From Sphaerisporangium siamense (lineage in GTDB: Bacteria > Actinomycetota > Actinomycetes > Streptosporangiales > Streptosporangiaceae), in contig NZ_JACHND010000001.1 of assembly GCF_014205275.1 (NCBI RefSeq), forward strand, positions 2,542,001-2,606,000: a stretch of DNA of 64,000 nt, given 5' to 3'. Position 1 is the first letter of the stretch, and each line of letters starts with the position of its first letter. This document shows, piece after piece, positions 42,554 through 52,539 of this stretch. The translations under genes and the position numbers were made by a program. A model generated the notes under the pieces. The model did no database searches. It saw nothing but the letters and a program-made list of their open reading frames with translations, and was not told where the DNA came from.

Positions 42554-42670
42554 TGCGGCCTCCAAAAGAACATGAGGCTGAATCAGGTTCGGCCAGGGTA
42601 CGGTCACACCTCCGGCCGGTCAATGATCCACCCGCCACGCACCCGCCGGTTCCCGGAGGATCGGCGGGCG

Positions 42671-43861
42671 TCAGCGGGTCAGCGTGGACAGGGCGAGGGG
42701 AGAGGGGGACCTCATGTCCCAGAGCAGGATCTTCTCGTCGTCGGCGCTGGCCAGAAGGCCGCCGTCGGGGCTGAAGGCGATGGACAGGACCGCGCTCGCG
42801 TGCCCGGTCAGAGGTCTGCCGCGCGGCCGCCGCAGCGAGGTGTCCCAGAGGCGCACCGTCGTGTCGTCCCCGGCGGCCAGGATGCTGCCGTCCGGGCTGA
42901 AGGCCAGGGAACGCGTCCCGGCGGACCCGGGCAGCGGCTGGCCGACCTGTCCGGGCTGCCGGGTGCTCCAGAAGCGGACGGCCATGTCCTCGCCGGCCAT
43001 GGCGAAGCTCGTGCCGTCCGGGGCGACGACCAGCGAGCGGATGCGCCCGGTGTGCCCGGTGCGCACGGCCGCGAGCAAGGCCCGGGTGTCCACTTTCCAC
43101 AGGCTCACCGCGCCCTCGTCGTCGGCTCCGGCGAGGATGCCGCCGTCCGGGCTGAAGGCGAGCATGCGGATCGTGCCGGTACGTCCGGACATGGGGCCGC
43201 CCATGGGCCGTTGCGTCCGCAGGTTCCACAGCAGCACCGTGCGGTCCGGGCTCGCCGCGGCCAGGACGGCGCCGTCCGGGCTCACGACGCTCGCGGTCGC
43301 CACGCCGGCGGGGAAGAGGAAGATCGAGGAACGATGCTCCCGGCCCGCGCGCAGCACCCGGGGGGCGCGCGGGACCGCCACGTTCCAGCGCTTGACCATC
43401 CGCCCGTTGTCGGAGATCAGGTAGCTGCCGTCCCAGCTCAGCGCGGGCGGCGCCGCGTACGGCGGGCTGAGGACGGGGCCGGCAGGCCTGTCGCCGGGCC
43501 AGAGCCCGAGCGACCGGCCGATGCCGGGGCCGCCCGCGACCGCCAGGGTGGCCAGCGTGGCGATCGCCAGCGGCAGGCGCCAGGCCGTCCCGCGCCGAGC
43601 CGTCCGGGGGAGGAGGACGGGCTCACGGCCGGTGCCGTCGCCGGGCTGGTTGTCGCGCCCGTCGCCGGGTTCGTCGTCGGCCGTGGGGTGGCCGAGCAGG
43701 GGGGCGCCGCCGTCCGGGCGGGCCAGCGCCATGAGCAGGCGGACGCCGAACGAGGCGCACCGAGGTCCGGGGCCGGGGGCGGGGAGAGGGGGGGCGCAGG
43801 GCAGATCGTCTGGGCGCGCGAGGGCAAGCAAGATCCGCGAGGCGCGGGTCCGATCAGGCAT
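42671..43861 (-). CDS. WD40 beta-propeller protein with N-terminal membrane segment
   Basis: 396 residues. The N-terminus (1-90) is Pro/Gly-rich with two similar stretches, RILLALARPDD and RLLMALARPDG. A hydrophobic segment (about 93-112, LPLAIATLATLAVAGGPGIG) probably anchors it. Then come five clear WD40 repeats and one degenerate one, each with SPDG and a following (L/F)W dipeptide, for example AFSPDGGILA...SLW, predicting one six-bladed propeller outside or at the membrane. No NTPase, kinase or protease domain is attached. It overlaps the upstream gene at 43854 by eight bases. Confidence 0.85.
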   Translation of the reverse strand: MPDRTRASRILLALARPDDLPCAPPLPAPGPGPRCASFGVRLLMALARPDGGAPLLGHPTADDEPGDGRDNQPGDGTGREPVLLPRTARRGTAWRLPLAIATLATLAVAGGPGIGRSLGLWPGDRPAGPVLSPPYAAPPALSWDGSYLISDNGRMVKRWNVAVPRAPRVLRAGREHRSSIFLFPAGVATASVVSPDGAVLAAASPDRTVLLWNLRTQRPMGGPMSGRTGTIRMLAFSPDGGILAGADDEGAVSLWKVDTRALLAAVRTGHTGRIRSLVVAPDGTSFAMAGEDMAVRFWSTRQPGQVGQPLPGSAGTRSLAFSPDGSILAAGDDTTVRLWDTSLRRPRGRPLTGHASAVLSIAFSPDGGLLASADDEKILLWDMRSPSPLALSTLTR

Positions 43862-44387
43862 CGGCCGCCCCGGTTCCGTCCCGCGGCGGGGAGGAACCCG
43901 CGCGGGGGGAGACGCCGGCGTTCCCGTCAGCGGGCGGGGACGGCTCAGGGACGCCCGGCGCCGGCATGGCGGGCCGGGAGGCCGCCGCCGCGGAGGAACT
44001 TCTGGAGGACCGGCCCGCGGAGGAAGGGGAGGGGGACGTGGGAGCGGGGGCGTTCAGGAGGGTGCCGGAGTTCGCGAGGCTGTGGACGACGAGGCGGGTG
44101 ACCTTCTCGACGACGAGCGGGGCGGCGAGGCCGAGGGCGAGGGCCGCGAACGCGCCCGATATCTGGCGGCCTTCGGTGGCCGCCGCGGCCAGCACCGCGC
44201 CGACCCCCGCACGGATCGCCACCGAGGTCAGGTAGGCGGCCCGTCCCTGCGGGATGGGACGCTTCCAGGACCATTTCCGGTCGCGCCGGATGCGGGCGTA
44301 AAGCTCCAGCCCTTCGACGCAGAGCCCGCCCGCCAGACCCCAGAGCGCTGCGGCCCAGATGGGTAGCATACTCCGAAGGTAACTCAT
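43854..44387 (-). CDS. Integral membrane protein paired with WD40 protein
   Basis: 177 residues from ATG 44387. Two or three hydrophobic segments (MLPIWAAALWGLAGGL, AGVGAVLAAAA, FAALALGLAAPLVVEKV) surround the strongly basic stretch ARIRRDRKWSWKRPIPQG. The tail is a Ser/Pro-rich, low-complexity segment. I recall similar small proteins near WD40 or other signalling genes in actinomycetes, but no function. Its end overlaps the WD40 gene start by eight bases, so the two are coupled. Confidence 0.7.
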   Translation of the reverse strand: MSYLRSMLPIWAAALWGLAGGLCVEGLELYARIRRDRKWSWKRPIPQGRAAYLTSVAIRAGVGAVLAAAATEGRQISGAFAALALGLAAPLVVEKVTRLVVHSLANSGTLLNAPAPTSPSPSSAGRSSRSSSAAAASRPAMPAPGVPEPSPPADGNAGVSPRAGSSPPRDGTGAADA

Positions 44388-44463
44388 CGTATTCACATTG
44401 CGACAGTCCGTCTTTGGGCGACGCAACCCACGTATACACAAATGTCCGTGAAATCCGGATTAT

Positions 44464-44488
44464 GGTGGATTGATCGGCACCATCCACC
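44464..44488 (-). terminator. Hairpin after the ABC-2 permease gene
   Basis: GGTGGAT (44464-44470) and ATCCACC (44482-44488) form a 7-bp stem with an 11-base loop, just past the stop of the permease gene on the minus strand. Confidence 0.45.
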
Positions 44489-44497
44489 GCCATGGGC

Positions 44498-45316
44498 TCA
44501 GTCGATCAGCCGGGCCCGCATCTTCCACACCGCCAGGCCCCACATCAGCGCGGCGAAGAGCAGCAGCACGCCGGCATGGGCGAGATCGTCCAGGCCCAGG
44601 CGGCCGAAGACCGCGTCGCGGACCAGCTCGACGCAGTGGTACAGCGGGTTGACCCGCGCCACGGCCGCCGCCCAGGACGGAAGCTGGTCCACCGGGAAGA
44701 ACGTGCCCGCGACCAGGAACATCGGCGCCAGCACGCCGCTGATCACGTAGTCGAAGGTGTTGATCGAAGGGACGATCGACGACACCCAGATACCGAACAG
44801 GCCGAAACCCAGCCCGGTGAGGAAGGCGATGAACGGCACCAGGAGCATGCCGGGGCTCGGGCGCAGCCCGAAGGCGACGCCGACCAGCACGGGCGCGCAG
44901 CCGTACACCCCGGCCTTCGCGGCGAGCCACGACGCCTCGGCGGTGACCAGTTCGTGGACGTCGACGGGCGCGGCCAGGACGGCGTCGTAGGTGTGCTGGT
45001 AGGTGCGGCGGATGAACGTGCCGAACATCGCGCCGAAGGCGCTGATGAACAGCACCGACGTCGCGACCACGCCCGTCGAGACGAAGTCGCGGTAGTCGTA
45101 GCCGTACGCCGCGCCGATCACCGAGCCGAACCCGAAGCCGAACGCCAGCAGGTAGATCGTGGGCTCCACGAGCGAGGCGAACGACGTCGAGGCCCAGTAG
45201 CGGCGGTACAGCGCCAGCTCGCGCCGCCAGACCCCGCGCACCGGGGCCCACTCGAACAGCCGCGGCGTCCCCGCCACGGCGGGCGAATCCGGCCGGACCC
45301 GCGCGTCCGCGCTCAT
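44498..45316 (-). CDS. ABC-2 type exporter, membrane subunit
   Basis: 272 residues with six predicted membrane helices. YWASTSFASLVEPTIYLLAFGFGFG and the later MFLVAGTFFPVDQLP are typical of NodJ/DrrB-type permeases that move drugs or polysaccharide. It lies 61 bases downstream of the matching ATPase gene. No substrate can be assigned. Confidence 0.9.
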   Translation of the reverse strand: MSADARVRPDSPAVAGTPRLFEWAPVRGVWRRELALYRRYWASTSFASLVEPTIYLLAFGFGFGSVIGAAYGYDYRDFVSTGVVATSVLFISAFGAMFGTFIRRTYQHTYDAVLAAPVDVHELVTAEASWLAAKAGVYGCAPVLVGVAFGLRPSPGMLLVPFIAFLTGLGFGLFGIWVSSIVPSINTFDYVISGVLAPMFLVAGTFFPVDQLPSWAAAVARVNPLYHCVELVRDAVFGRLGLDDLAHAGVLLLFAALMWGLAVWKMRARLID

Positions 45317-45377
45317 GCGGTACCTCCCTGACGTTTCACGGCGCCGCGCGGTCGCCCGGCGCGCGCCCGGGACGCGG

Positions 45378-46334
45378 TCATTCGACGTTCTCGCCGGTCA
45401 GAAGGACGAAGACGTCCTCCAGAGTGGCGGCGCGCTCGATCGTGGCGGGGCCGAGGTCGCGCCGGAGGGGGTCCGGCAGGCGCTCGGCGGCGAGGATCGA
45501 GACCGACGGGCCGGTGCGGCGCGTGGCGAACCCGGCGGCCTTGGCGAGGGCCTCGACCTCGGCCAGCCGCTCCGGCGGGCCGTAGTGCTCGTGGACCCGG
45601 TCCCCGGCGTGCTCGGCGATCAGCGCCGCGGGAGCGCCGCGCGCCACCACCCGGCCGTGCGACATCAGGGCGCACTCGTCGGCGAGGCGCTCGGCCTCCT
45701 CGATGTAGTGGGTGGACATCAGGGTGGTCACGCCGTCGGCGCGCAGGGCGGCGACCAGGGACCACAACTCCTGCCTGACCTGGGGGTCCAGCCCGACGGT
45801 CGGCTCGTCGAGCAGCACCAGCCGGGGGCGGTGCACCAGGCCGCGCGCGATGAGCAGGCGGCGCCGCATGCCGCCGGAAAGGTCGCCGGTCTTGGCCCCG
45901 GCCCGGCCGGTGAGCTGGGCGATCTCAAGGGCCCGGTCCACCGCCGCCGCGCGCCCGGCCTTCGGCACGCGGTACAGGTGGGCGAAGACCTCCAGGTTCT
46001 GGCGGACGGTCAGCTCTTCGTCCAGGTTGTCCTGCTGGGGTACCACGCCCATGAGCGCCCGCGCCTTCTTGGACTCGCGCGGCAGCGCGTGGCCGAGCAC
46101 GGTGATCGTGCCCGCGTCGGCGCGCGACTGGGCCGTGAGCAGGCGCATGGTGGTGCTCTTGCCGGCGCCGTTCGGGCCGAGCAGGCCCAGGCAGATGCCG
46201 TGCGGGACCTGGAGGTCCAGGCCGTCGACCGCGGTGATCGAGCCGTAGCGCTTCACCACCCCGCGCAGGGAGATGGCGGCCGCGTCCGGGCCGGGGACGA
46301 GGCCGTCGTGGGACGGCGCGTGCAGGGTGGCCAT
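45378..46334 (-). CDS. ABC-2 type exporter, ATP-binding subunit
   Basis: 318 residues. Walker A GPNGAGKST, Q-loop region VPQQDNLDEELTV, signature LSGGMRRR, Walker B LVLLDEPTVGLDP and H-loop STHYIEEAE are all intact. This is the NodI/DrrA type, in which DrrA proteins give resistance by daunorubicin export. It works with the permease immediately downstream. Confidence 0.93.
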   Translation of the reverse strand: MATLHAPSHDGLVPGPDAAAISLRGVVKRYGSITAVDGLDLQVPHGICLGLLGPNGAGKSTTMRLLTAQSRADAGTITVLGHALPRESKKARALMGVVPQQDNLDEELTVRQNLEVFAHLYRVPKAGRAAAVDRALEIAQLTGRAGAKTGDLSGGMRRRLLIARGLVHRPRLVLLDEPTVGLDPQVRQELWSLVAALRADGVTTLMSTHYIEEAERLADECALMSHGRVVARGAPAALIAEHAGDRVHEHYGPPERLAEVEALAKAAGFATRRTGPSVSILAAERLPDPLRRDLGPATIERAATLEDVFVLLTGENVE

Positions 46335-46499
46335 GCGATCACCCTAGGAAACGCGGCGGACGGTCCGCCAACGGGTTTTCCGCCGCGGACGCCGCTCGCC
46401 ACAGATCCCGGGATGCGTGCGCGCGTCACCCCTCCGGCGTGGGAAGATCACGCGAACGGCGCTCTGGAACACCCCGCCGGAGGGGTTAGTGTCGTTCGT

Positions 46500-47195
46500 G
46501 TGGAAGCCGAGCGCGGAGCGCGTCACGAGCGGTGGAGCACCCGATGGAACGAGCAGGGCGCCCCGGCGCTGCGGCAGTTCCTCACAGGCATTCTGAGCGG
46601 GCGGCAGCAGGGCGCGGAAGGCCCGGCCACGCACGAGCTGCGCGCCTCCGACGACGACCGCGAGCGCGTGGCCGAGGTCCTGCGCGAGGCCGTCGCGGAC
46701 GGCCGGCTGACCCCGCTCGAACACGAGGAGCGCGTCGAGCGCCTCTACACCGCCCGCACGCTGGGCGAACTGGTGGGCCTCACCGCCGACCTGCTCCCCG
46801 AGGAGCTCCAGCCCCTGCGCGCGGACGGGCGGCCGGTGATGGCCCTCTTCCGCTCCGAGCAGCGGGACGGCCGGTGGGTGGTGCCGTCCCACTACCCGGT
46901 GACCGCGATCGGCACCGGCGTCACGCTCGACCTGCGCGAGGCTCTGTTGCAGAGCTCCCACATCACCGTGCAGGCCACCGTGGTCGGGGCGACGCTCACG
47001 CTGGTCGTGCCCGAGGGCGTCCACGTGATCATCCCGGCGCAGTCGATGCTCGGCGGCAAGAAGAACCAGGCCCCGCGCGCGGTCCCCCCGGACGCCCCCG
47101 TCATCGAGGTCACCGGCATGATCATGATGGGCAGCGTCATCACCAAGTACCCCAAGCCCCCCAAACGCGGCTGGGGCCGCCGCCGCAGCCCCTGA
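46500..47195 (+). CDS. DUF1707 domain protein
   Basis: 231 residues from GTG 46500, with GGAGGGG about 14 bases upstream. The DUF1707 domain (about 48-100) is clear: HELRASDDDRERVAEVLREA, then GRLTPLEHEERVERLYTART. The C-terminal part (about 120-210) has repeating beta strands (DLREALL, ITVQATVVGATLTLVVPEGVHV) like a small right-handed beta-helix, as in bacterial cell-wall stress proteins (LiaF-like). The function is unknown. It diverges from the ABC exporter and converges on glpX. Confidence 0.8.
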   Translation: MEAERGARHERWSTRWNEQGAPALRQFLTGILSGRQQGAEGPATHELRASDDDRERVAEVLREAVADGRLTPLEHEERVERLYTARTLGELVGLTADLLPEELQPLRADGRPVMALFRSEQRDGRWVVPSHYPVTAIGTGVTLDLREALLQSSHITVQATVVGATLTLVVPEGVHVIIPAQSMLGGKKNQAPRAVPPDAPVIEVTGMIMMGSVITKYPKPPKRGWGRRRSP

Positions 47196-47198
47196 CCC

Positions 47199-48233
47199 TC
47201 AGCCGGCCGTGTCGAAGTTGATGGCGCTGTAGGCGCGCAGCTTCCAGAGCTGGTGCTCGCTCTCGACCTTGCGGACCGTTCCCGAGCGCCCGCGCATCAC
47301 CAGCGAGTGGGTGACCGCGACGCCGGAGCGGTAGCGGACCCCGGCCATCAGCTCGCCGTCGGTGATGCCCGAGGCGGCGAAGAAGACGTCCTCGGAGGCC
47401 ACCAGGTCGTCGGTGGTGAGCACGCGGTCGAGGTCGTGCCCGGCGTCCAGCGCCCGCCTGCGCTCCTCGTCGTCCCTCGGCCACAGCTTGCCCTGGATGA
47501 CCCCGCCCAGGCACTTCAGCGCGCAGGCCGCGATGATGCCCTCGGGCGTGCCGCCGATGCCCATCATCAGGTCGATGCCGGTGTCCCGGCGCGCCGCCAT
47601 GATGGCCCCGGCCACGTCGCCGTCGGTGATGAACTTGATCCGTGCGCCGGTGTCGCGGATCTCCTTCACCAGGCGCTCGTGGCGCGGCCGGTCGAGCAGC
47701 ACGACCATGACGTCGGACGGCGAGCAGTCCTTGGCGCGGGCGACCGCGTGGATGTTGGCCGACACCGAGGCGTTGATGTCCACCGCGTCCGCGGCCTCCG
47801 GGCCGGTGACGAGCTTGTCCATGTAGAAGACCGCGGACGGGTCGTACATGGAGCCGCGCGCGCTGACGGCGATCACCGAGATGGCGTTGGGCATGCCGAG
47901 CGCGGTCAGCCGGGTTCCGTCGATCGGGTCCACGGCGACGTCGCACTCGGCGCCGCTGCCGTCGCCGACGCGCTCGCCGTTGTAGAGCATGGGCGCGTTG
48001 TCCTTCTCGCCCTCGCCGATCACCACATAGCCGTCCATGGACACCGTGTTGATCAACTGGCGCATGGCGTTGACGGCCGCGCCGTCGGCGCCGTTCTTGT
48101 CCCCGCGGCCCACCCAGCGCGCCGCCGCCATCGCCGCCGCCTCCGTGACGCGGACGAGCTCCATCGCCAGGTTGCGGTCGGGAGCGCGCTCGCCGGTGGC
48201 CAAGGCGGGAGGTACGGACGTCTGTTCAGACAT
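47199..48233 (-). CDS. glpX: Class II fructose-1,6-bisphosphatase
   Basis: 344 residues from ATG 48233. Metal and phosphate sites are recognisable: [11 protein letters not shown] and [14 protein letters not shown], then the [12 protein letters not shown] loop. This is the GlpX-type enzyme that most Actinobacteria use as their main FBPase, a gluconeogenic step. Only three bases separate its stop from that of the DUF1707 gene. Together with pckG it covers two of the irreversible gluconeogenic steps in this window. Confidence 0.95.
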   Translation of the reverse strand: MSEQTSVPPALATGERAPDRNLAMELVRVTEAAAMAAARWVGRGDKNGADGAAVNAMRQLINTVSMDGYVVIGEGEKDNAPMLYNGERVGDGSGAECDVAVDPIDGTRLTALGMPNAISVIAVSARGSMYDPSAVFYMDKLVTGPEAADAVDINASVSANIHAVARAKDCSPSDVMVVLLDRPRHERLVKEIRDTGARIKFITDGDVAGAIMAARRDTGIDLMMGIGGTPEGIIAACALKCLGGVIQGKLWPRDDEERRRALDAGHDLDRVLTTDDLVASEDVFFAASGITDGELMAGVRYRSGVAVTHSLVMRGRSGTVRKVESEHQLWKLRAYSAINFDTAG

Positions 48234-48377
48234 GGTGACAAACCCCTCTGATGCATGCCAAAGGCGACCAAGACGCCCTGTAGCAGACCTACCAGGTTGG
48301 CCGCTTTCTAATCCAGGCGACGGCAACGATGCTAGTTGTCTCACTTCCGCGGCCGACGGGGGGATACTGTCGCCTCC

Positions 48378-48974
48378 ATGAGCAGTGACACGGAACGACC
48401 GGTGGCGGTGCGCACCTCGGAACGCGGCGCCGCCACGCGCGGCGCCCTCCTGGACGCCGCCAGGGAGATTTTCGTCACACGCGGCTTCGCCGACGCCGGC
48501 GTCACCGACGTCGTTTCCCGCGCGGGCGCCAGCGTGGGCTCGCTCTACCACCACTTCTCCGGCAAGGCGGACCTGTACCTCACCCTCTTCGAGGAGTTCC
48601 AGACCCGCCAGACCCAGCGCACCCGGCAGGCCGTCCAGGCGGCCCGCGCCGACGGCGAGTCCGACCCGATGCGGCTGTTCATCGCCGGCGCGCGCGCCTA
48701 CCTCGAAGGATGCTTCGAGGAGCGTGAGCTCGCGGCCCTGTTCCTGCGCGGGGACGGCCCTCCCGGCTTCGAGGTCATCATGCGCGACCGCATGCGCCAG
48801 TGGGCCCGCCGCAACGCCGCCCTCTTCGAGGACGACGAGGGCGCGCTGGTGGTCGTGGTGACGGGCGCCCTGGCCGCGGCCGTCTCCGAGGTCGCCCTGT
48901 CGCAGGACGTCACGGCCTCGCGCAGGCTGGCCGAGAACGTCCTGGAGATCATCAGCCGCATCCACCGCCCGTAG
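48378..48974 (+). CDS. TetR family transcriptional regulator
   Basis: 198 residues. The N-terminal HTH has [23 protein letters not shown] and [19 protein letters not shown]. The helical C-terminal domain has no recognised ligand site. It diverges from glpX across 144 bases, so it may control glpX, itself, or both. Confidence 0.9.
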   Translation: MSSDTERPVAVRTSERGAATRGALLDAAREIFVTRGFADAGVTDVVSRAGASVGSLYHHFSGKADLYLTLFEEFQTRQTQRTRQAVQAARADGESDPMRLFIAGARAYLEGCFEERELAALFLRGDGPPGFEVIMRDRMRQWARRNAALFEDDEGALVVVVTGALAAAVSEVALSQDVTASRRLAENVLEIISRIHRP

Positions 48975-49044
48975 GTCCCCCGGCCGCCGCCCATGGGCGA
49001 CGCGCGTCCCGGACCACCGCCCCCGGCCGGTAATCTGGCTGGTC

Positions 49045-49614
49045 GTGCGGCAATTCACACAAGGCTTCTACGGGTACGTGTTCGCCATGCTGGTGTGCCT
49101 GGCGATCGTCGGCGTGTTCCTGCTGATCACGCCGCAGAGCCGCACCGAGCACATCCCGAAGGTCGACTACTCGATCACGCTGAGCAACCTGCGGCGCGAC
49201 GCCCCCTACGAGGTGCGCGCCCCCGAGCCCGTCCCGGCGGGCTGGACGCCGAACAGCTCCGAGGTCGACAAGAACGCCCACGTCACCTGGCGGCTCGGCT
49301 TCGCGACGGCCAAGAAGTCGCACGCCATGCTCGCCCAGAGCGACGAGCCCGCCGCGCAGTTCGCCGACCGCATCGCCAACAGCGACAAGGTGGTCGGCAG
49401 CCGCCAGATCAACGGGCTCACCTGGCAGGAGCGCTACCGCGAGGACAAGAAGCAGCGCACGCTCGTCAGCCTGCAGCCGGGCGTCACGCTCGTCGTCACC
49501 GGGCTGGCCAGCTGGGACGAGCTGTCCCAGCTCGCCGCTTCGCTGAAGGCCCAGCCCAAGACCGCCGTCACACCAGCGCCGACGGAGGCCGCTCCGTCCC
49601 CGATCCCGTCCTGA
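49045..49614 (+). CDS. DUF4245 membrane-anchored protein
   Basis: 189 residues from GTG 49045. One transmembrane segment (about 9-29, [19 protein letters not shown]) is followed by an extracytoplasmic domain with [12 protein letters not shown] and [17 protein letters not shown], typical of DUF4245 proteins. The tail is Pro/Thr/Ala-rich. In actinomycetes such genes commonly sit next to xseA/xseB and glpX, as here. The function is unknown. Confidence 0.8.
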   Translation: MRQFTQGFYGYVFAMLVCLAIVGVFLLITPQSRTEHIPKVDYSITLSNLRRDAPYEVRAPEPVPAGWTPNSSEVDKNAHVTWRLGFATAKKSHAMLAQSDEPAAQFADRIANSDKVVGSRQINGLTWQERYREDKKQRTLVSLQPGVTLVVTGLASWDELSQLAASLKAQPKTAVTPAPTEAAPSPIPS

Positions 49615-49641
49615 CCGGAACCCGCCGCAGTGGCGTTCCGG
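49615..49641. terminator. Bidirectional terminator between DUF4245 gene and xseB
   Basis: CCGGAAC (49615-49621) pairs with GTTCCGG (49635-49641), and the inner GCC/GGC extends the hairpin across a small bulge. It begins right after the DUF4245 stop and lies between convergent genes. Confidence 0.6.
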
Positions 49642-49677
49642 CAGGAACGTCCCTGACCGGGGTTCACCGGCGGACGA

Positions 49678-49917
49678 TCAGAAGGGGGCCTCCTCGGGCC
49701 CGTCGGCTCCCTCCTCGCGGCGGGCCATCGCGGCCGCGAGCCGCACACGCGCCCCCTGGAGCCACTCCTCGCAGATCGCGGCGAGCCGCTCGCCGCGCTC
49801 CCACAGCTCGATCGACTGCTCCAGCGTGAGACCGCCGGCCTCCAGGCGGCGCACGACCTCGGTCAGCTCCTCGCGGGCCCGCTCGTACGACGGCGTCTCC
49901 GCTTTCTGCTCAGCCAC
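49678..49917 (-). CDS. xseB: Exodeoxyribonuclease VII small subunit
   Basis: 79 residues. The family core YERAREELTEVVRRLEAGGLTLEQSIELWERGERLA is unmistakable (quoted in part: LEAGGLTLEQSIELWERG). XseB coats the long helices of XseA in the ExoVII complex, which degrades single-stranded DNA. It lies 48 bases after xseA on the same strand. Confidence 0.94.
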   Translation of the reverse strand: MAEQKAETPSYERAREELTEVVRRLEAGGLTLEQSIELWERGERLAAICEEWLQGARVRLAAAMARREEGADGPEEAPF

Positions 49918-49965
49918 GCTCCCACCCTACGGGCAGCGCGGGCCCGGAGACGGCGTCGCAGCGCC

Positions 49966-51177
49966 TCACGGGGCCGGCTTGGACACCGTGACGCCCACCC
50001 TGCCGTCCGGGAAGCGGACGCTGAGCTCCTCGCCGCCGCTCACGTCCGCCGCCCGCCGCACGACCTCGCCCGACGGGAACTGCACGATCGCGTAGCCGCG
50101 TTCCAGGGTGGCGGCGGGGGACAGGGCGACCAGCCGGGCCCGCAGGTGCTCCAGCGAGTCCCCCGCCCGTTCCAGCGACGAGGCCAGGCAGCGGCGCGCC
50201 CGGTCGCGCAGGGCGTCCACCTGCTCGGCCCTGCGCTCGACCTCGCGCACCGGGTCGGCCAGCGACGGCCGCGAGCGCACCGCCGCCAGCCACGACGCCT
50301 CACGGTCCAGCCCGCCCGTCACCACGCGCCGTCCCCGGTCGCGGAGCTGCCGCACGAGGGCGAGCTGCTCCCCGACGTCCGGGACGACCTTCTTGGCCGC
50401 GTCCGTCGGCGTGGAGGCCCGCAGGTCGGCCACCAAATCCAGCAGGGGGCTGTCCTGTTCGTGCCCGATGGCGCTGACGACGGGCGTACGGCAGGCCGCC
50501 ACCGCGCGGACCAGCGACTCGTCGGAGAACGGCAGAAGGTCCTCCAGCGACCCGCCGCCCCGGGCGATGATGATCACATCGATGTCGCGGTCGGCGTCCA
50601 GCCGGTGCAGGGCGTCGGTCACCTCGGCCACCGCGTACGGCCCCTGGACCGCGACCGCATCCACCTTGAACCGCACCGCCGGCCAGCGCCGCCGGGAGTT
50701 CTCCAGCACGTCGCGCTCGGCCGCCGACTCGCGTCCGCAGATCAGGCCGATCGTGCCGGGCAGGAACGGCAGGCGCCGCTTGCGGTCGGCGTTGGCCAGG
50801 CCCTCGGCCACGATGATCTGCCGCAGCCGCTCCAGCCTGGCCAGGAGCTCGCCGATGCCCACCGGGCGGATCTCCAGCGCGGTGAAGGCGAACGAGCCCC
50901 TGTTGACCCAGAAGTCCGGCTTGACCAGCACGACGACGCGGGCGCCGTCCACGGGCCGGGGGACGGCGGCCTCGTACACGCCGCGCGGGCAGGTGACCCG
51001 GGCCGAGACGTTCGCCACGGGGTCGCGCAGCGTCAGGAAAACCGTGCCGCCCCGGGAGGACAGGTCGGTGATCTGCCCCTCGGCCCAGACGGTGCCGAGC
51101 TTGCCGATCCACTGCGCCACCATCTGCAACACCGAGCGGATCGGCAGCGGCTGCTCCGGTGAAGTCTTCGCGGCCAT
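49966..51177 (-). CDS. xseA: Exodeoxyribonuclease VII large subunit
   Basis: 403 residues. N-terminal OB-fold (about 10-105) with [15 protein letters not shown] and VFLTLRD; catalytic domain with [37 protein letters not shown] and [28 protein letters not shown]; then a long helical region. It is the nuclease subunit of ExoVII and is expressed ahead of xseB. Confidence 0.95.
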   Translation of the reverse strand: MAAKTSPEQPLPIRSVLQMVAQWIGKLGTVWAEGQITDLSSRGGTVFLTLRDPVANVSARVTCPRGVYEAAVPRPVDGARVVVLVKPDFWVNRGSFAFTALEIRPVGIGELLARLERLRQIIVAEGLANADRKRRLPFLPGTIGLICGRESAAERDVLENSRRRWPAVRFKVDAVAVQGPYAVAEVTDALHRLDADRDIDVIIIARGGGSLEDLLPFSDESLVRAVAACRTPVVSAIGHEQDSPLLDLVADLRASTPTDAAKKVVPDVGEQLALVRQLRDRGRRVVTGGLDREASWLAAVRSRPSLADPVREVERRAEQVDALRDRARRCLASSLERAGDSLEHLRARLVALSPAATLERGYAIVQFPSGEVVRRAADVSGGEELSVRFPDGRVGVTVSKPAP

Positions 51178-51202
51178 GCGGGCAGCCTACAAACGATCCC
51201 GC

Positions 51203-52339
51203 CTACTCACCGGCTTCCAGCTTGGCCAGGCGCTTGGCGTACATCTGGACGATGTCGTCCCTGGCGGACGTCGTCCGCTCGTACTCCAGCAGCTCGCGGA
51301 TCTGGTCGGCCGACTTGCCCCGCAGCCGCGCGCGCAGCGACGCCATGGTCAGCGTGGAGTAGCCGGGCAGCGGCTCGGCCAGCGTCGGCGTGGTGCCCGC
51401 CGGGGAGGTGACCTCCTCGGCCGCCTGCTCCGCGGCGGGCTTGGCCGCCTCGGCCAGCTTGCCCGTCTCGGCCTTCGGCTCGCGCGCGCCCGGCTTGGGC
51501 GCTTCCACCTGCGCGGCCTTCGCCTCGGCGACGATCTCGTTCTCGGCGGCGGCCTGGGTGTCCGGAGTGGTCTCGGCCTTGGCGGTCCTGCGCGTGGTGG
51601 ACCTGGTCGCGGCCGGCCTGGCGGTGGGCTTCGTGGCGGGCTTGGCGGTGGCGGCCCGGGGCTTACGGGTCCGCGTGGCGGGCTTGGGCTGCGCCGCGTC
51701 GGCCTCCGCCGGCGTCTCCGCGGGTGCGGCGGCCTGTGCCTGCGGCTTCACGGCCTCCTCGGCCACGTCCTCGACGGCGGGCTCAGGAGTGGGCTCCTTC
51801 GCGGGCTCCGTCACGGGCTTGGCGACGGCCTCGACGGGCGCCGTGGCCGCGGGCTCGGCGGCCGGAGCGGGAGCGGCTTCGGCGGCCGGTGCCGGGGCTT
51901 CGGCGGCGGGCCTCATCGAAGGCGCGGGCGGGACGGACGGCGCCGCGGCCGGCGCGGGCCTCGGCGAGGACCCGTTGGCGCCCTCCGGCGCCGGCGCCGG
52001 GCGCGGGGCGAAGATGACCGGCTCGCGCCGGGCGGGCTTCTCCGGCGCGGCCTCCTCGGCCTCCTCCCGCACGCCGACGGCGGCGGCCCACTCCTCCGTG
52101 GCGGCGGTGCCGGCAGAGCTGGTCTCGGAGGTCTTCTTCTCCTCTTCCTCCGAGGTCAGCAGCCTCTTGATGCCAGAACGGACGCGGTCGCCGAACATCA
52201 GCGCCTGCCCCACTCCGGTGAGTGCGGTCTGCAGCACGTTCAGAGGAAGGTCCTTGGCCTTCTCCTTGAGCTCGCCGGGGTGGGAGACGGTTTGTCGGAC
52301 GTTCTTGGCCATGGTGCGGACGATGTCGCTCAGTGACAT
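51203..52339 (-). CDS. Lipid droplet-associated protein, Ala/Pro-rich
   Basis: 378 residues from ATG 52339 (AAGGAG upstream). The N-terminal 60 residues form an amphipathic region with ELKEKAKDLPLNVLQTALTG. A long Ala/Pro/Glu/Lys-rich low-complexity stretch (about 65-320) follows, and the conserved C-terminus is STLTMASLRARLRGKSADQIRELLEYE. This arrangement matches actinobacterial lipid-droplet proteins (MLDS type) usually located next to xseA and ispH. It may sit on triacylglycerol droplets or DNA. The assignment is by family memory and context. Confidence 0.7.
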   Translation of the reverse strand: MSLSDIVRTMAKNVRQTVSHPGELKEKAKDLPLNVLQTALTGVGQALMFGDRVRSGIKRLLTSEEEEKKTSETSSAGTAATEEWAAAVGVREEAEEAAPEKPARREPVIFAPRPAPAPEGANGSSPRPAPAAAPSVPPAPSMRPAAEAPAPAAEAAPAPAAEPAATAPVEAVAKPVTEPAKEPTPEPAVEDVAEEAVKPQAQAAAPAETPAEADAAQPKPATRTRKPRAATAKPATKPTARPAATRSTTRRTAKAETTPDTQAAAENEIVAEAKAAQVEAPKPGAREPKAETGKLAEAAKPAAEQAAEEVTSPAGTTPTLAEPLPGYSTLTMASLRARLRGKSADQIRELLEYERTTSARDDIVQMYAKRLAKLEAGE

Positions 52340-52407
52340 GCCGGCTCCTTGGAGATTTGATAAATGGACGGCCAGTCTGTCCTGAACTGAGCCGATTGAG
52401 CGCGAGA

Positions 52408-52431
52408 GGTGATCGGACGGGGTGATCGGAC
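52408..52431. repeat. Two 11-bp direct repeats in the ispH upstream region
   Basis: GGTGATCGGAC occurs at 52408-52418 and again at 52421-52431 in the gap between the lipid droplet gene and ispH. It could be part of a shared control region. Confidence 0.4.
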
Positions 52432-52539
52432 ACTGCCGTCGCACACTCCCTCAAGCATAGGAAATCAGATAAACGTCGCGTGCCCCCGTAACTCCCGCCC
52501 ATGGACCCTCACGAATCGACGAGCACATAGCATGAGCAC

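Noticed and set aside
42671..44387. WD40 pair as a STAND-type defence system
   Set aside because: No NTPase, TIR, caspase or protease domain is present in or next to the two genes.
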